Below, piece after piece: positions 52,262 to 61,756 of a stretch of DNA of 64,000 nt; within the stretch, counting starts at the first letter, position 1, and every line of letters starts with the position of its first letter. Source of the stretch: Halohasta litorea (GTDB lineage: Archaea; Halobacteriota; Halobacteria; Halobacteriales; Haloferacaceae); contig NZ_JANHDJ010000002.1 of the NCBI RefSeq assembly GCF_024494645.1, positions 620,001 through 684,000 of the forward strand, in the 5' to 3' direction. Under the pieces are notes generated by a model. That model was not told the origin of the DNA, made no database searches, and saw nothing but the letters and a program-made list of their open reading frames with translations. The translations under genes and the position numbers were made by a program.

Positions 52262-54743
52262 GAAACTTGATATCAAGAATTTTCGAGGAATAAAGGGAAG
52301 CTATACGTTCGAGCCCGAGGGCAATAATGCGATTATCGTCGGACCCAATGGTTCTGGAAAAAGTTCGATATTGGAAGCTATCAACTACCTTCTCACAAAT
52401 AGAATAAGCCAATTAGATCGGGAGGGGATGAAGAACGTCAAGAAGCAGAATGTTATCCCCAACATCGACGCAACTGGCGATTGTGCAGTATCTGGTGTCT
52501 TCAAACATGCCGAAGATGAAAATCAAGCTTCCGTAACTCGATTAGTTAATTCGAATGATCTGGAACCGCCGAAAGAGGATCTACCATTCTCGCTACAAAG
52601 AACAATTGATACTGCGCTTCAAGGTCAGCACATCCTTACACGAGATGATCTACTGGACTTGATAATTGCCCAACCAGGGTCCCGGAGGGAGGTTCTTAGT
52701 GAACTACTAGATCTACCAGACATCGATGAACGACGCCTCGCTCTCCAACGAACTCGAAAAGCGCTCAAAGATCAACAGGAAAAGGCGAAAGCATCCCGAA
52801 ACACATCGTGCGAGCGATTAAAAGATCTCACAGGATCGAATGCATCTGATTCTACTGGACTTCGAACAGATACTCTTGAGTCAATCAATCATCTTAGAGA
52901 TTCGTTCGGTGGGGATTCTGTGGATAATATTGATCCTGAAACGGTTCGAGAAGAGATTGGTTCACCTGCGGAAGCGGTGTCAACGCAAGCTCTTCAACGA
53001 GAGCAACCGCGGAAGGAGTTAGAACAGTTCGCGGACTGGTTGGAAGAGTTACGAGCTGATCTTCCCGAACAAATTGAACAACTGGAAGCCTTACTCAAGG
53101 ATTATCAGCAGAAAGAGGCTTCGGAAGTTGCCGTGTCAAGGCTCGAATTGCTGGAACAGGGAGAAGAGGTCATCACCTATGAGACAGACATATGTCCGCT
53201 CTGTGAGCAAGACTGGCTGGGAGATCGGTCCTTACTAGAAGATGTGCGTCAACGACGTGAGAAACTTCACGAATTCAGGGAGATCGTGGACGACATTAAT
53301 CAGCTACAAGATAACCTCAGAACGGATTTCCAACAGGGATTAAACTACTTAGAGTACTTAACAAAGGAGTTGGAGGAAGACGAATACCCAGAAGTCGAGA
53401 ATCTATCAATATTATTTGGAGAAATAAAAAAATCATCAGAGCTGCTGTCTGGTGATTTACTCGAAGATATCGATATTACCCTGCGAAATCTTCCTGTTTT
53501 CGAGTTGAATGATTTAAAAATAAATGTCGGGATTAGTGGAGGAATTAGAGAAACAAAATCTCTGCAATCAAGAGCCGAAAATCTTGGGGACCTCAGTGAC
53601 ACCGAACAGCGATACGAGCGTCTCAAGTCAATTGCTGATCGGTGGATGGAATACAAAAATTTGGACACGAAAGTTGACCGGCTGGCTTCCCTTGCCTCTG
53701 ATACAGAGACTGCCGAGTCGGCGTTTATAAACGCCCGACGAAAAGTAATTGGAGAGATTTACAATGACATTACAGATCGAGTTGAAACGTATTATAATTC
53801 AATTCATCCAGATGAATCAGATACTTCGACTTCGATTGTAGTTACAGAGACAGGTGCTGATCTACAAAAGGAGTTCTACGATGCAGGAGAGTATCCACCA
53901 CATTCAGTGTTCAGTGAGGGCCACTTAGACTCCTTAGGGCTCTGTCTCCATCTTGCCCTTGCCGACTATCTTCAGCAAGACGAAAAATCACTCCTGCTCT
54001 TAGATGATGTGGTGATGTCCGTGGATCAGAACCACCGTCTCGAAATTGCTCGAATGATCGCTGAAGAGTTCGCCGAAGACTACCAAGTGATCATTACAAC
54101 CCATGATGAATTATGGGCCGAGCAATTGTCAAGTCAGGGAGCGTTAAAGGGTGGACCACAGATACGACTGAAGGAATGGTCCTTTGATGGTGGTTTGAAT
54201 GAGAGCCGGGGCTACATTGATGTCTATGAACAGTGGGAAACTGTCGAAGCTGCGATGGAATCTGATCAGATGGAACGAGCAGCTCACGAACTTCGGTATG
54301 CTACAGAACGGATGCTCCAGCAGTGTGCAGTATCGTTAGGAGGGAAAGTAGAATATGATCCTCGTCTTAGACACACGCTTAGCGATTTTAAAGACTCAGT
54401 TTGTCGCCGGTTGGGTACTTTGACTGGAAGGGCGAAAAACAGTCTTGACCAATCTGGCGAGATGTTCGCAGAGGCGAATGAGTTGGATAACGCGTATGGA
54501 TCGATTCTTAACGATCTGGGACAACAACTCAATAAGGTGAACCGTCGTGTTCACTGGACCCCTGGTCGATGGCTGACGCTAAGTCCAGACGAATTTGAGG
54601 AAGTGTTTGAAGCACACAAGGCAGCTTACGAACTCTTGTACTGCGATAAATGTGGATCGTGTATTCGCTACGAGGAATTCGGGGGAGATTACCATGAGCT
54701 TCGTTGCAATTGCCGAGAGCACTACGATATCCAATGGAACTAG
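52251..54743 (+). CDS. SMC/Rad50-like ATPase with CxxC hook motif, inserted in BREX
   Basis: The ATG at 52251 (MKLEKLDIKNFRGIKG) is preferred over an upstream GTG, giving 830 residues. It has Walker A GPNGSGKSS (about 31-39), long coiled-coil arms, a CPLCEQDW motif near the middle (about 315) that resembles a Rad50 zinc hook, and Walker B SLLLLDDVVMSVD (about 580) with a following TTHDELW His loop. After the ATPase head there are ~200 extra residues, ending with CDKCGSC and CNCREH zinc-like pairs (about 797-820). Proteins of this kind bind or process DNA ends, often with an Mre11-like nuclease; a metallophosphoesterase gene lies at the start of the same locus. It is located between pglX and pglZ, an unusual place. 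Confidence 0.82.
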   Translation: MKLEKLDIKNFRGIKGSYTFEPEGNNAIIVGPNGSGKSSILEAINYLLTNRISQLDREGMKNVKKQNVIPNIDATGDCAVSGVFKHAEDENQASVTRLVNSNDLEPPKEDLPFSLQRTIDTALQGQHILTRDDLLDLIIAQPGSRREVLSELLDLPDIDERRLALQRTRKALKDQQEKAKASRNTSCERLKDLTGSNASDSTGLRTDTLESINHLRDSFGGDSVDNIDPETVREEIGSPAEAVSTQALQREQPRKELEQFADWLEELRADLPEQIEQLEALLKDYQQKEASEVAVSRLELLEQGEEVITYETDICPLCEQDWLGDRSLLEDVRQRREKLHEFREIVDDINQLQDNLRTDFQQGLNYLEYLTKELEEDEYPEVENLSILFGEIKKSSELLSGDLLEDIDITLRNLPVFELNDLKINVGISGGIRETKSLQSRAENLGDLSDTEQRYERLKSIADRWMEYKNLDTKVDRLASLASDTETAESAFINARRKVIGEIYNDITDRVETYYNSIHPDESDTSTSIVVTETGADLQKEFYDAGEYPPHSVFSEGHLDSLGLCLHLALADYLQQDEKSLLLLDDVVMSVDQNHRLEIARMIAEEFAEDYQVIITTHDELWAEQLSSQGALKGGPQIRLKEWSFDGGLNESRGYIDVYEQWETVEAAMESDQMERAAHELRYATERMLQQCAVSLGGKVEYDPRLRHTLSDFKDSVCRRLGTLTGRAKNSLDQSGEMFAEANELDNAYGSILNDLGQQLNKVNRRVHWTPGRWLTLSPDEFEEVFEAHKAAYELLYCDKCGSCIRYEEFGGDYHELRCNCREHYDIQWN

Positions 54744-54824
54744 CTTGGTGAAATATCGTTGATTCAGTACACCTATGTCGGAAAACCCGAAATTGAAATC
54801 AACCCCCATTAACAATACAAACTA

Positions 54825-57251
54825 ATGGGAGATCTTGCGGATAGCATTATTACTGAACTCAGACAAAAATTTGACCGACATCCTGTCTGGGTGTGGTACG
54901 ACGCACAAGAAAAGTATAGAGGTGTTCTTAACGAGGTCGAATCCGACCTTGACAACGTTACGCTCGCACGCTACGACGGTAGCTACTTTGAGCTAAAGCT
55001 CCGCCTCCGAAACGAGGATCCGAACTACGAGCGGAACTGGCTGTTCTACATCCCCGAATCACGGAACGACGCCGAGTGGTTCCGCGACATCCACGCACTC
55101 GGTCGACAGTACCGTGTCGGTCAGGACATCGACGACACACCGGTGACGCAATTCCTCGTCGAGCATGACGAAGAGATCCCAGATGCGTACGAAGACTGGG
55201 GACAGAACCGAGAAGTACAGCGTCTAGCCTTCTTTTGCGTTCTCTTCGATACCGCTGGTCCAGCGACCGACGATTGGGTTCGAACCTATCTCGCCGAGCC
55301 TGAAGACTACCGTGAGCAGATCGAGGACAACGCAATGGCCGACGCCTGGGACGCACAACTCCGAGAGGAATACGGAGTCACCGCAGGACTCGATCCGAAA
55401 GAGCTAGCGACACAGCTCCTTTTCGGCGAAGTGGCAAGCCGAGCACCGACGTCCCGGTACGATGAACTTGCGGCAGACGACACACGCGCTGCTGCGGCAT
55501 TCTGTGATGGCTGGCAGCAGTACGCCCCTGCTGAATTCACACGCTACGCACAGATAATCGAGGAGGACTACGACCTTGCAGAGGCTGTCATCGACTCCGA
55601 CCGAATTCACTGGGACGCCACGGCGTTCAAAGGCATCGACATGGGCCTCATTCGGCTCGTTATGGATCGACTCGCCGAAGAGACGTACGTTGACCTCCCG
55701 GAGATCGCGGCAGACCTACAACAGACGGTCACCGAACGGCGGGACACCTTCTGGAGCAATGAGGACCTCGTCGATTGGTCGGTCCCTGCCTTGGCGGTTG
55801 ATACGCTCCAGCTGGTTGGAACAGTCGACACTGACGAAGCCAAGACACTCTCGTCGGAAGAACTCGCTCAGAAATACACGAGGAGCGACGGCTGGTGGCA
55901 AGTCGACGCAGCCTATCGACAGTATATTAATGCGACTCAGAAGGCAACGTATCCGTATCCGAATGAGACGAAGGTGAAACAGCGGGTTACCAAACACTAC
56001 ATGTCCTTCCTCCAAGGAGTGAATCGTCCGCTTGCAGACATCCTAAGCAACGACCCGACTCTCGGCACACCGCAGACCTCGTTCTATGAAGAATTTGCGG
56101 ATCTTGAGGCTGGCACCGCGATCATCATCTGTGACGGGCTTCGCTACGAACTTGCCGAAGCGATCAAGCAAAACCTCGAACGACGGACTAATTTCGAACA
56201 GAACCTGAGCGCAGTCAGCGCTGCGTTACCTTCCATCACCGAGGTGGGGATGGCTGCACACCTTCCGGGTGAACTCGGCCTCTCACTCGAAGATGATGAC
56301 CTTGTCGTGACTAGTGGCGGTGAGGAAATGTCCGGTAAATCAGATCGTGTCGACCGACTCAGTGCCGCTGGCTTCGAAGTCACAGATATGGATGAGATGA
56401 GCACTGTTTCATTGGAGGATCTGACGGGAGCGGACCCGGTTCCTCGTGTAGTCTACTCGGGTACAATAGATAAGCTTGGAGAGAGCCTCGACGATGACGC
56501 CGCCTTTAGCCAAGTCGCCTCCCACGTCGACGACGTCGAACGAACGGTCCAACGGCTGAAACAGGCTGGGTACACGCGGTTTGTCATCACGAGCGACCAC
56601 GGATTCCTATACACGGACCGGTTGTCCGATGATCTTAAAGTGGAGTCTCCCGATCTCGCGCCGGTCGTCAAACGACGATTCGCAGCTGCTGACAGTGATG
56701 CTCCACTTGTCGATACGGACGAATTCATTGAGGTGGATCACAATTCGTTGTCCGACCTCGGAATCAACGCTCCAGATCTCAAGCTACTATTTCCCAGGAG
56801 TATCGCCTGTTTCAAAGCACAGGGAGGTAATATGCGGTACTTCCATGGAGGAATTTCGCTCCAAGAGCTTCTCGTCCCGTGTTTGACCGTAACTACAGGA
56901 GAAATCGAAGAAAGTGCGTCGATCAGCTATGATGTTTCGATCCCGGACCCGATCACGAACTCAATCATCTCTGTCGAGATCGAAGCCAAAAGCGGGCAAG
57001 TAGCGTTCGACCCATCACCGATACTCGAAGTCCGTGCTAACATCGACAACGAACCTGTTGCGGATCCTGTTTCGATGGAAATCTCGCCCGGAACTAATAG
57101 TGGACGTATACGGCTAAAACAGGGAGCAATCTCTGGAGAAAGTTCCGTTCAGTTCGAAGTCATTGATACCGACACCAGGGAAACAATCACTCGGAAAACG
57201 GTTGAGCTCGATCTTCTGTTTGGAGATGACGATATGGGATTCGACGTCTAA
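54825..57251 (+). CDS. pglZ: BREX phosphatase-fold protein PglZ
   Basis: The protein has 808 residues. The alkaline-phosphatase-fold motifs are visible: AIIICDGLRYE (about 432-442) carries the first metal-binding Asp at 437, and FVITSDHGFLYT (about 586-597) the DHG at 591-593. The C-terminal ~130 residues form a beta-rich domain. PglZ is a core BREX protein that acts with PglX and is needed for both methylation and exclusion in other systems. It starts 81 bases after the SMC-like gene, and brxL follows after 123 bases. Confidence 0.9.
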   Translation: MGDLADSIITELRQKFDRHPVWVWYDAQEKYRGVLNEVESDLDNVTLARYDGSYFELKLRLRNEDPNYERNWLFYIPESRNDAEWFRDIHALGRQYRVGQDIDDTPVTQFLVEHDEEIPDAYEDWGQNREVQRLAFFCVLFDTAGPATDDWVRTYLAEPEDYREQIEDNAMADAWDAQLREEYGVTAGLDPKELATQLLFGEVASRAPTSRYDELAADDTRAAAAFCDGWQQYAPAEFTRYAQIIEEDYDLAEAVIDSDRIHWDATAFKGIDMGLIRLVMDRLAEETYVDLPEIAADLQQTVTERRDTFWSNEDLVDWSVPALAVDTLQLVGTVDTDEAKTLSSEELAQKYTRSDGWWQVDAAYRQYINATQKATYPYPNETKVKQRVTKHYMSFLQGVNRPLADILSNDPTLGTPQTSFYEEFADLEAGTAIIICDGLRYELAEAIKQNLERRTNFEQNLSAVSAALPSITEVGMAAHLPGELGLSLEDDDLVVTSGGEEMSGKSDRVDRLSAAGFEVTDMDEMSTVSLEDLTGADPVPRVVYSGTIDKLGESLDDDAAFSQVASHVDDVERTVQRLKQAGYTRFVITSDHGFLYTDRLSDDLKVESPDLAPVVKRRFAAADSDAPLVDTDEFIEVDHNSLSDLGINAPDLKLLFPRSIACFKAQGGNMRYFHGGISLQELLVPCLTVTTGEIEESASISYDVSIPDPITNSIISVEIEAKSGQVAFDPSPILEVRANIDNEPVADPVSMEISPGTNSGRIRLKQGAISGESSVQFEVIDTDTRETITRKTVELDLLFGDDDMGFDV

Positions 57252-57374
57252 GCACGAAAGAGATCCACCACTCATCAATAACAGAGCTATTGAATTGGAG
57301 ATCGATACAATCTCTTGCTTTCGTACTTGGGATGATCGACACGAATATGCCTCCGGCTACACTTTCGCTAAACA

Positions 57375-59402
57375 ATGACAACAGAGGACGTCGATAAGAA
57401 AGCCCTCGACGTCTTTCCCGGACGTGTCGTCCGGAAGGACCTCGTCCAGGATATTAAGTCCGGAGTGAACGTCCCAACCTACGTTCTCGAATATCTCATC
57501 GGACAATACTGCGCAACTGACGATGAGGAATCTTTGGAGGAGGGACTTGAAAAAGTTAAACAGATTCTATCGAAGCACTACGTCCGTCCCGACGAAGCTG
57601 AGTTCGTCAAGAGTGAAGTACGTGAGCGTGGTCGATATCGGGTTATTGATAAAATAACAGTCAGACTCGACGAGCAGCAGGATGCCTACATTGGTTCGTT
57701 CGTTAATCTTGGATTGAATGGTATCGAGATTAATGAACACCTTGTCAGCAAACATCCTAAACTCTTAGGCGGTGGTGTGTGGGCCATCATTGACTTAGAG
57801 TACCTACCAGATAACGCGAACAGTCCGAAGAGTATCTTCGGTATTGATTCGTTCAAACCCATCCAAGTGTCGAATCTCGATCTTGATCAATTGAAAGATC
57901 GTCGACGGGAGTTCACCCGTGATGAGTGGATGAACCTCATTCTCCAGAGTGTCGGGTATGACCCCACTTCATTCAGTGACCGCGAGAAACTGCTCTTTTT
58001 GACTCGCTGTCTCCCGCTCGTCGAGTTCAATTACAACTACGTAGAGCTAGGACCTCGAGGAACTGGTAAGAGCTATCTTTACAGAGAAATTAGTCCCCAC
58101 TCGATACTCATTTCTGGTGGGAAAACCACTGTCGCGAAGCTTTTCTTGAATCTTAACACTGGACGAATTGGGCTCGTTGGCCGGTGGGACGTAGTAGCCT
58201 TTGACGAAGTCGGTGGTCTCAAATTCACAGACTCTGAAGCCGTTCAGATGCTCAAGGACTACATGGAGTCGGGGAGCTTCTCCCGCGGTACCGAGGAACT
58301 TACCGCACAAGCCTCGATGGTCTATATTGGGAACATAGATCTGGATGTGAAGAGCGTTCTCAAGAGTTCCCATCTGTTTGAACCATTCCCTGATGAGATG
58401 CAAGACCTCGCCCTCATCGACCGATTCCATTACTACCTCCCTGGTTGGGAAGTCCCGAAGATGCGTTCCGAATTCTTTGGCGATCAGTTCGGATTCATCG
58501 TCGATTACTTCGCCGAGTTCGTCCGTGAGCTGCGGAAAGAATCATACGGAGATGCCATCAACGAGGAGTTTGCGTTTGGAGATCACCTAAACCAACGAGA
58601 CGAGAAGGCTGTTCGAAAAACGGTATCTGGCTTACTTAAACTGCTTCACCCACATGGAGAGTACACAAAAGAAGAGCTCCGCGAATATCTTGAATTCGCT
58701 ATGGAGGGACGTCGTCGTATCAAAGAGCAATTAAAACGAATTGGTGGAATGGAGTACCGAGCAGTTGAATTCTCGTACCTCGATCTAAACACGAAAGAAG
58801 AGATCTACGTCACTGTCCGAGAGGAAGCTGATGAATCCCTTATTCCACCTGGAACACAGCAGGCAGGGACTGTATATACTATTGGAGATAGTGACGGTCG
58901 ACATGCTCCATTCCGAATCGAGACACAGACACTCCCTGGGTCCGGTAAAACGAGCATTTCAGGCACACCTGGGAAACTGATGAAAGAGTCCTTCGGAACC
59001 GCGTGCGATTATCTACAGGCAAATATGCGGGAGCTCAGTCGTGACGAGACCTTAGCCGAGTACGATATCAACGTACAAATTCTCAACCCATCCGATGCGA
59101 ATGAAGGTGGAGAAACAAGTGTTGGTCTCCTCGTTGGGATCGTCTCAGGTATCCTTGACCGACCTGTCCGCTCCCAAGCAGTTGTCCTTGGGGCAATGAG
59201 CCTAATGGGTGAACTGGTTGCAGTGAATTCCCTCGTCGACAAGCTCCAGTTAGCGGCTGACTCAGGAGCAAAGACAGTGTTACTGCCTGCAAAGAATAAA
59301 GGAGACTTCGCAAATATACCAGACGAGCTTCTCGATCAGCTTCAACTTGTATTCTATACTGATCCGCTGGATGCAGCTAGTAAGGCGATTGAACTGGAGT
59401 AA
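57375..59402 (+). CDS. brxL: BREX Lon-like ATPase BrxL
   Basis: The protein has 675 residues. The AAA+ part has GPRGTGKS (about 226-233) and Walker B VVAFDEVGGL (about 273-282). The C-terminal ~170 residues form the Lon-protease-like domain: GETSVGLLVGIVSG carries the likely Ser, and LVDKLQLAADSGAKTVLLP the likely Lys. BrxL forms large rings that bind DNA in the type 1 BREX system. Its presence, together with brxA-brxB-brxC-pglX-pglZ, indicates a type 1 BREX. Confidence 0.9.
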   Translation: MTTEDVDKKALDVFPGRVVRKDLVQDIKSGVNVPTYVLEYLIGQYCATDDEESLEEGLEKVKQILSKHYVRPDEAEFVKSEVRERGRYRVIDKITVRLDEQQDAYIGSFVNLGLNGIEINEHLVSKHPKLLGGGVWAIIDLEYLPDNANSPKSIFGIDSFKPIQVSNLDLDQLKDRRREFTRDEWMNLILQSVGYDPTSFSDREKLLFLTRCLPLVEFNYNYVELGPRGTGKSYLYREISPHSILISGGKTTVAKLFLNLNTGRIGLVGRWDVVAFDEVGGLKFTDSEAVQMLKDYMESGSFSRGTEELTAQASMVYIGNIDLDVKSVLKSSHLFEPFPDEMQDLALIDRFHYYLPGWEVPKMRSEFFGDQFGFIVDYFAEFVRELRKESYGDAINEEFAFGDHLNQRDEKAVRKTVSGLLKLLHPHGEYTKEELREYLEFAMEGRRRIKEQLKRIGGMEYRAVEFSYLDLNTKEEIYVTVREEADESLIPPGTQQAGTVYTIGDSDGRHAPFRIETQTLPGSGKTSISGTPGKLMKESFGTACDYLQANMRELSRDETLAEYDINVQILNPSDANEGGETSVGLLVGIVSGILDRPVRSQAVVLGAMSLMGELVAVNSLVDKLQLAADSGAKTVLLPAKNKGDFANIPDELLDQLQLVFYTDPLDAASKAIELE

Positions 59403-59481
59403 CAAGGTAAATATCTACACCATTGATAGCTGGTTGGGTCTAACCAAGGCATTCTAGAAGACAGTTCCAGTCGGAGTATGA

Positions 59482-59987
59482 CTCTCGTCAAAAATAGATG
59501 ATCTGAGGGAGACCATCAACACCGGTGAGCAGGACGACCGGGTCAAAGCACTCAAAAGACGAAAAGAGCTCAAATCTCAATACGAAGAGGTCGACGCAGA
59601 ACTCACTGACCTACGCCAGCGTCGGGATCAAGAGTTTCCCGAGAAACACTGGAGATCCGACAGAGACATGCTGTCAACGTACGTGTGCTCCGCTTAACTG
59701 TGACTCAGGTCGAGTACGAGCAGGGAGAAATAGTGTTTGAATTTTTTGAGGAAGAAATCACACGGAGTATGACTGTCGGGTACGGGAGCGGTATTGGAAT
59801 AACAGATGAAGTAAAGTGTCCACCGTGTAACCAAGCCCTCACATAGAATAATCTCAAATCAATAAAAACAGAATTCAATGCGCTAAGTGCAATTCAAGTA
59901 CCGATTGATAGGGGTGCTTGGTATACATTGTCATCTGAAACCAGCTTATTGTCTCTGACGATGAGAGTGAACCAATGTGTATATTAA
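59482..59987 (+). pseudogene. Broken coiled-coil/zinc-ribbon gene
   Basis: Frame one from 59482 reads DDLRETINTGEQDDRVKALK and a coiled-coil KELKSQYEEVDAELTDLRQRRD before stopping at 59697. A second frame gives LRLTVTQVEYEQGEIVFEFF ... GITDEVKCPPCNQ, followed by an in-frame TAG (59845-59847) and then NNLKSIKTEFNALSAIQ ... to a TAA at 59985-59987. All pieces look like one gene broken by at least one frameshift and one stop. It occupies the whole gap after brxL. The original family is unknown. Confidence 0.5.
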
Positions 59988-59988
59988 A

Positions 59989-60723
59989 TCACGATTTTGA
60001 ATCAGATTCAAGCGTTGGGACTTCAGATTCGTTCCACATCTCATTCATTTGTATTCTAAGATCAACAGTACTATCATATGTTTTTAACATTATCTCTTTT
60101 TTAAGAAGGGATGATTTTGATTCTGTTTCGATATATATTTTCCCGAAAATTGTCTCTGTGTAGAATTTATACAATTCTGCTGCAATTGTATTGTAGAATT
60201 CGGCTATCGAATCATCTTTATTGGGATTTGGTAGTTGTTGAGAATCAATCTCTATATCTGGAGAATAGTCTTGATTAGTTGCGTCTGCTGATACGGAAGT
60301 TACTAGTCCATATCGAACCCGTTCATTAAGTACGTATTGAATAACTTTCCCACGTGAGAATGTGTCTTCTCCGTACATATCTAGTATTCTTCCCCAAATT
60401 TCCCAGATATACTTGCATCCGTCCTCAAACTGTTTCTCTAAGTTGTTTGGCACTCTTCCCTTCTCAGTTAGTCTATATTTTTTCTTTTGACCTCGACGCC
60501 AATCGTCTGGTGTTTCAACAATACTTTCTTCTTCGTATTTTTCTAACCGACTTTTTAATGTGTTTCTAGAAATAATATCATTCACTTCTCGCAGTAGCTC
60601 ATTAAAGCCGATCCCATCAGGATAATCATCTAAGGTCTCAAGAATTTGTTCTTGTTGCTTTTGTTCCAGTGTTCCATCACTGGCTAAGTTTTGATGTGGG
60701 AAAGGCCCCATATCTTCAGTCAT
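59989..60723 (-). CDS. Winged-helix regulator-like protein, AT-rich
   Basis: The ATG at 60723 (MTEDMGPFPHQN) is chosen over an upstream GTG, giving 244 residues. Residues about 25-95 fit a winged helix of the PadR/replication-type (DDYPDGIGFNELLREVNDIISRNTLKSRLEKYEEESIVE then KKKYRLTEKGR wing). The C-terminal 130 residues are helical and unrecognised. Two copies of ACTATACCA lie just upstream of its start. DNA composition is AT-rich, as in the next operon. Confidence 0.6.
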   Translation of the reverse strand: MTEDMGPFPHQNLASDGTLEQKQQEQILETLDDYPDGIGFNELLREVNDIISRNTLKSRLEKYEEESIVETPDDWRRGQKKKYRLTEKGRVPNNLEKQFEDGCKYIWEIWGRILDMYGEDTFSRGKVIQYVLNERVRYGLVTSVSADATNQDYSPDIEIDSQQLPNPNKDDSIAEFYNTIAAELYKFYTETIFGKIYIETESKSSLLKKEIMLKTYDSTVDLRIQMNEMWNESEVPTLESDSKS

Positions 60724-60817
60724 TGGTATAGTAGTGGTATAGTGGTTCACTCCTCCATATTACTTATGCAATTGGTGCGATAGAATTGATGAGGAGGGCA
60801 TCAAGAGCCGACAACCG

Positions 60818-61093
60818 ATGAGTCGAGTGGAATTTGGAGAGAGCATACAGAGAAATAAGATCCAATTAAGAACAAAGATGGCAAAATATAGCGTAACATC
60901 TGACACGGGACTACAAGTTGACGAACATGGTCCTACAAATGAGAAACCGGAATACACTCTTGATGAGGTGTCGGCCTTCTTTGCTGGTCGAACACTGATC
61001 TATCAAGAGAAAAAACAGCTTCGAACAGCCACGTCCATCTCATCAACTCGTACACGTGAAATACGTCGTATGTTAGTTCGAAACAATCTATGA
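60818..61093 (+). CDS. Small protein, first gene of ART/GNAT operon
   Basis: The protein has 91 residues, or 71 if translation starts at the ATG at 60878. Basic near the C-terminus (RTREIRRMLVRNNL) with a helical turn (LDEVSAFFAGRTLIYQEKKQ). Its stop overlaps the next ATG (ATGA). It could be an antitoxin or regulator, as the first short gene of such operons often is, but there is no recognisable family. Confidence 0.5.
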   Translation: MSRVEFGESIQRNKIQLRTKMAKYSVTSDTGLQVDEHGPTNEKPEYTLDEVSAFFAGRTLIYQEKKQLRTATSISSTRTREIRRMLVRNNL

Positions 61094-61752
61094 CCAGTGA
61101 CAGTGATAAGGAATTACATCATCCAGCTGGACTCATTAGTGATAATGAGTCTGAGTGCTTGTTTGATGGAGAAACCTCACAAAAGGCCCGTGATGAGCTA
61201 CGTGAGCAAATCAGTAATCGACTCGGACAAACACTCCGTGATTTCGCGGTAGTGTACCCGACACTCCGAGAATGCGATATTGAATCTGTATTTGATCCAG
61301 ACTCTCCCCGGAAAGTCACTGAAGTTCGAGCAGCCACACAGGATGCACTTGCGATGTTTGTCTATGGTATGTTGACTAACGGTGATATGCTTGAGATGCG
61401 ACTCCAGGATGCGATTCAGAACGCGGCAATAAGCTACGGTGAACAAATTGATGTGAAACTGAGCCTCCGTCGTGGGCCGCTTCCAACCATTGAACAGTTC
61501 ATTGTACAAGCTGATGAGGAAGGAATCTCTGAGGGAACACTCACCTTATTGGAGTACTTTTTATATGAAACAGATGTGAGCCAAGAAAAATTAATTGAGG
61601 CTGCAGAATGTTTATCTATCGACTTCTCAGAAGAGGATATAGTAAGTGCTAATGAGATGGGTCCGTGTGTCCGAAAACCACAGATTGCTTTTACTGACGT
61701 AACGATAACCGATGAAGAAATTGAAGACAGCACGGAAAACAATAAATGGTAG
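61090..61752 (+). CDS. Unrecognised protein in ART/GNAT operon
   Basis: The protein has 220 residues and is acidic and mainly helical (ARDELREQISNRLGQTLRDF, TEVRAATQDALAMFVYGMLTN, EGTLTLLEYFLYETDVSQEKL). No catalytic motif is visible. It overlaps the small gene before it and is four bases from the next start. It may be the antitoxin or a substrate-binding partner of the ADP-ribosyltransferase-like protein that follows (inference). Confidence 0.55.
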   Translation: MTSDSDKELHHPAGLISDNESECLFDGETSQKARDELREQISNRLGQTLRDFAVVYPTLRECDIESVFDPDSPRKVTEVRAATQDALAMFVYGMLTNGDMLEMRLQDAIQNAAISYGEQIDVKLSLRRGPLPTIEQFIVQADEEGISEGTLTLLEYFLYETDVSQEKLIEAAECLSIDFSEEDIVSANEMGPCVRKPQIAFTDVTITDEEIEDSTENNKW

Positions 61753-61756
61753 CTAA

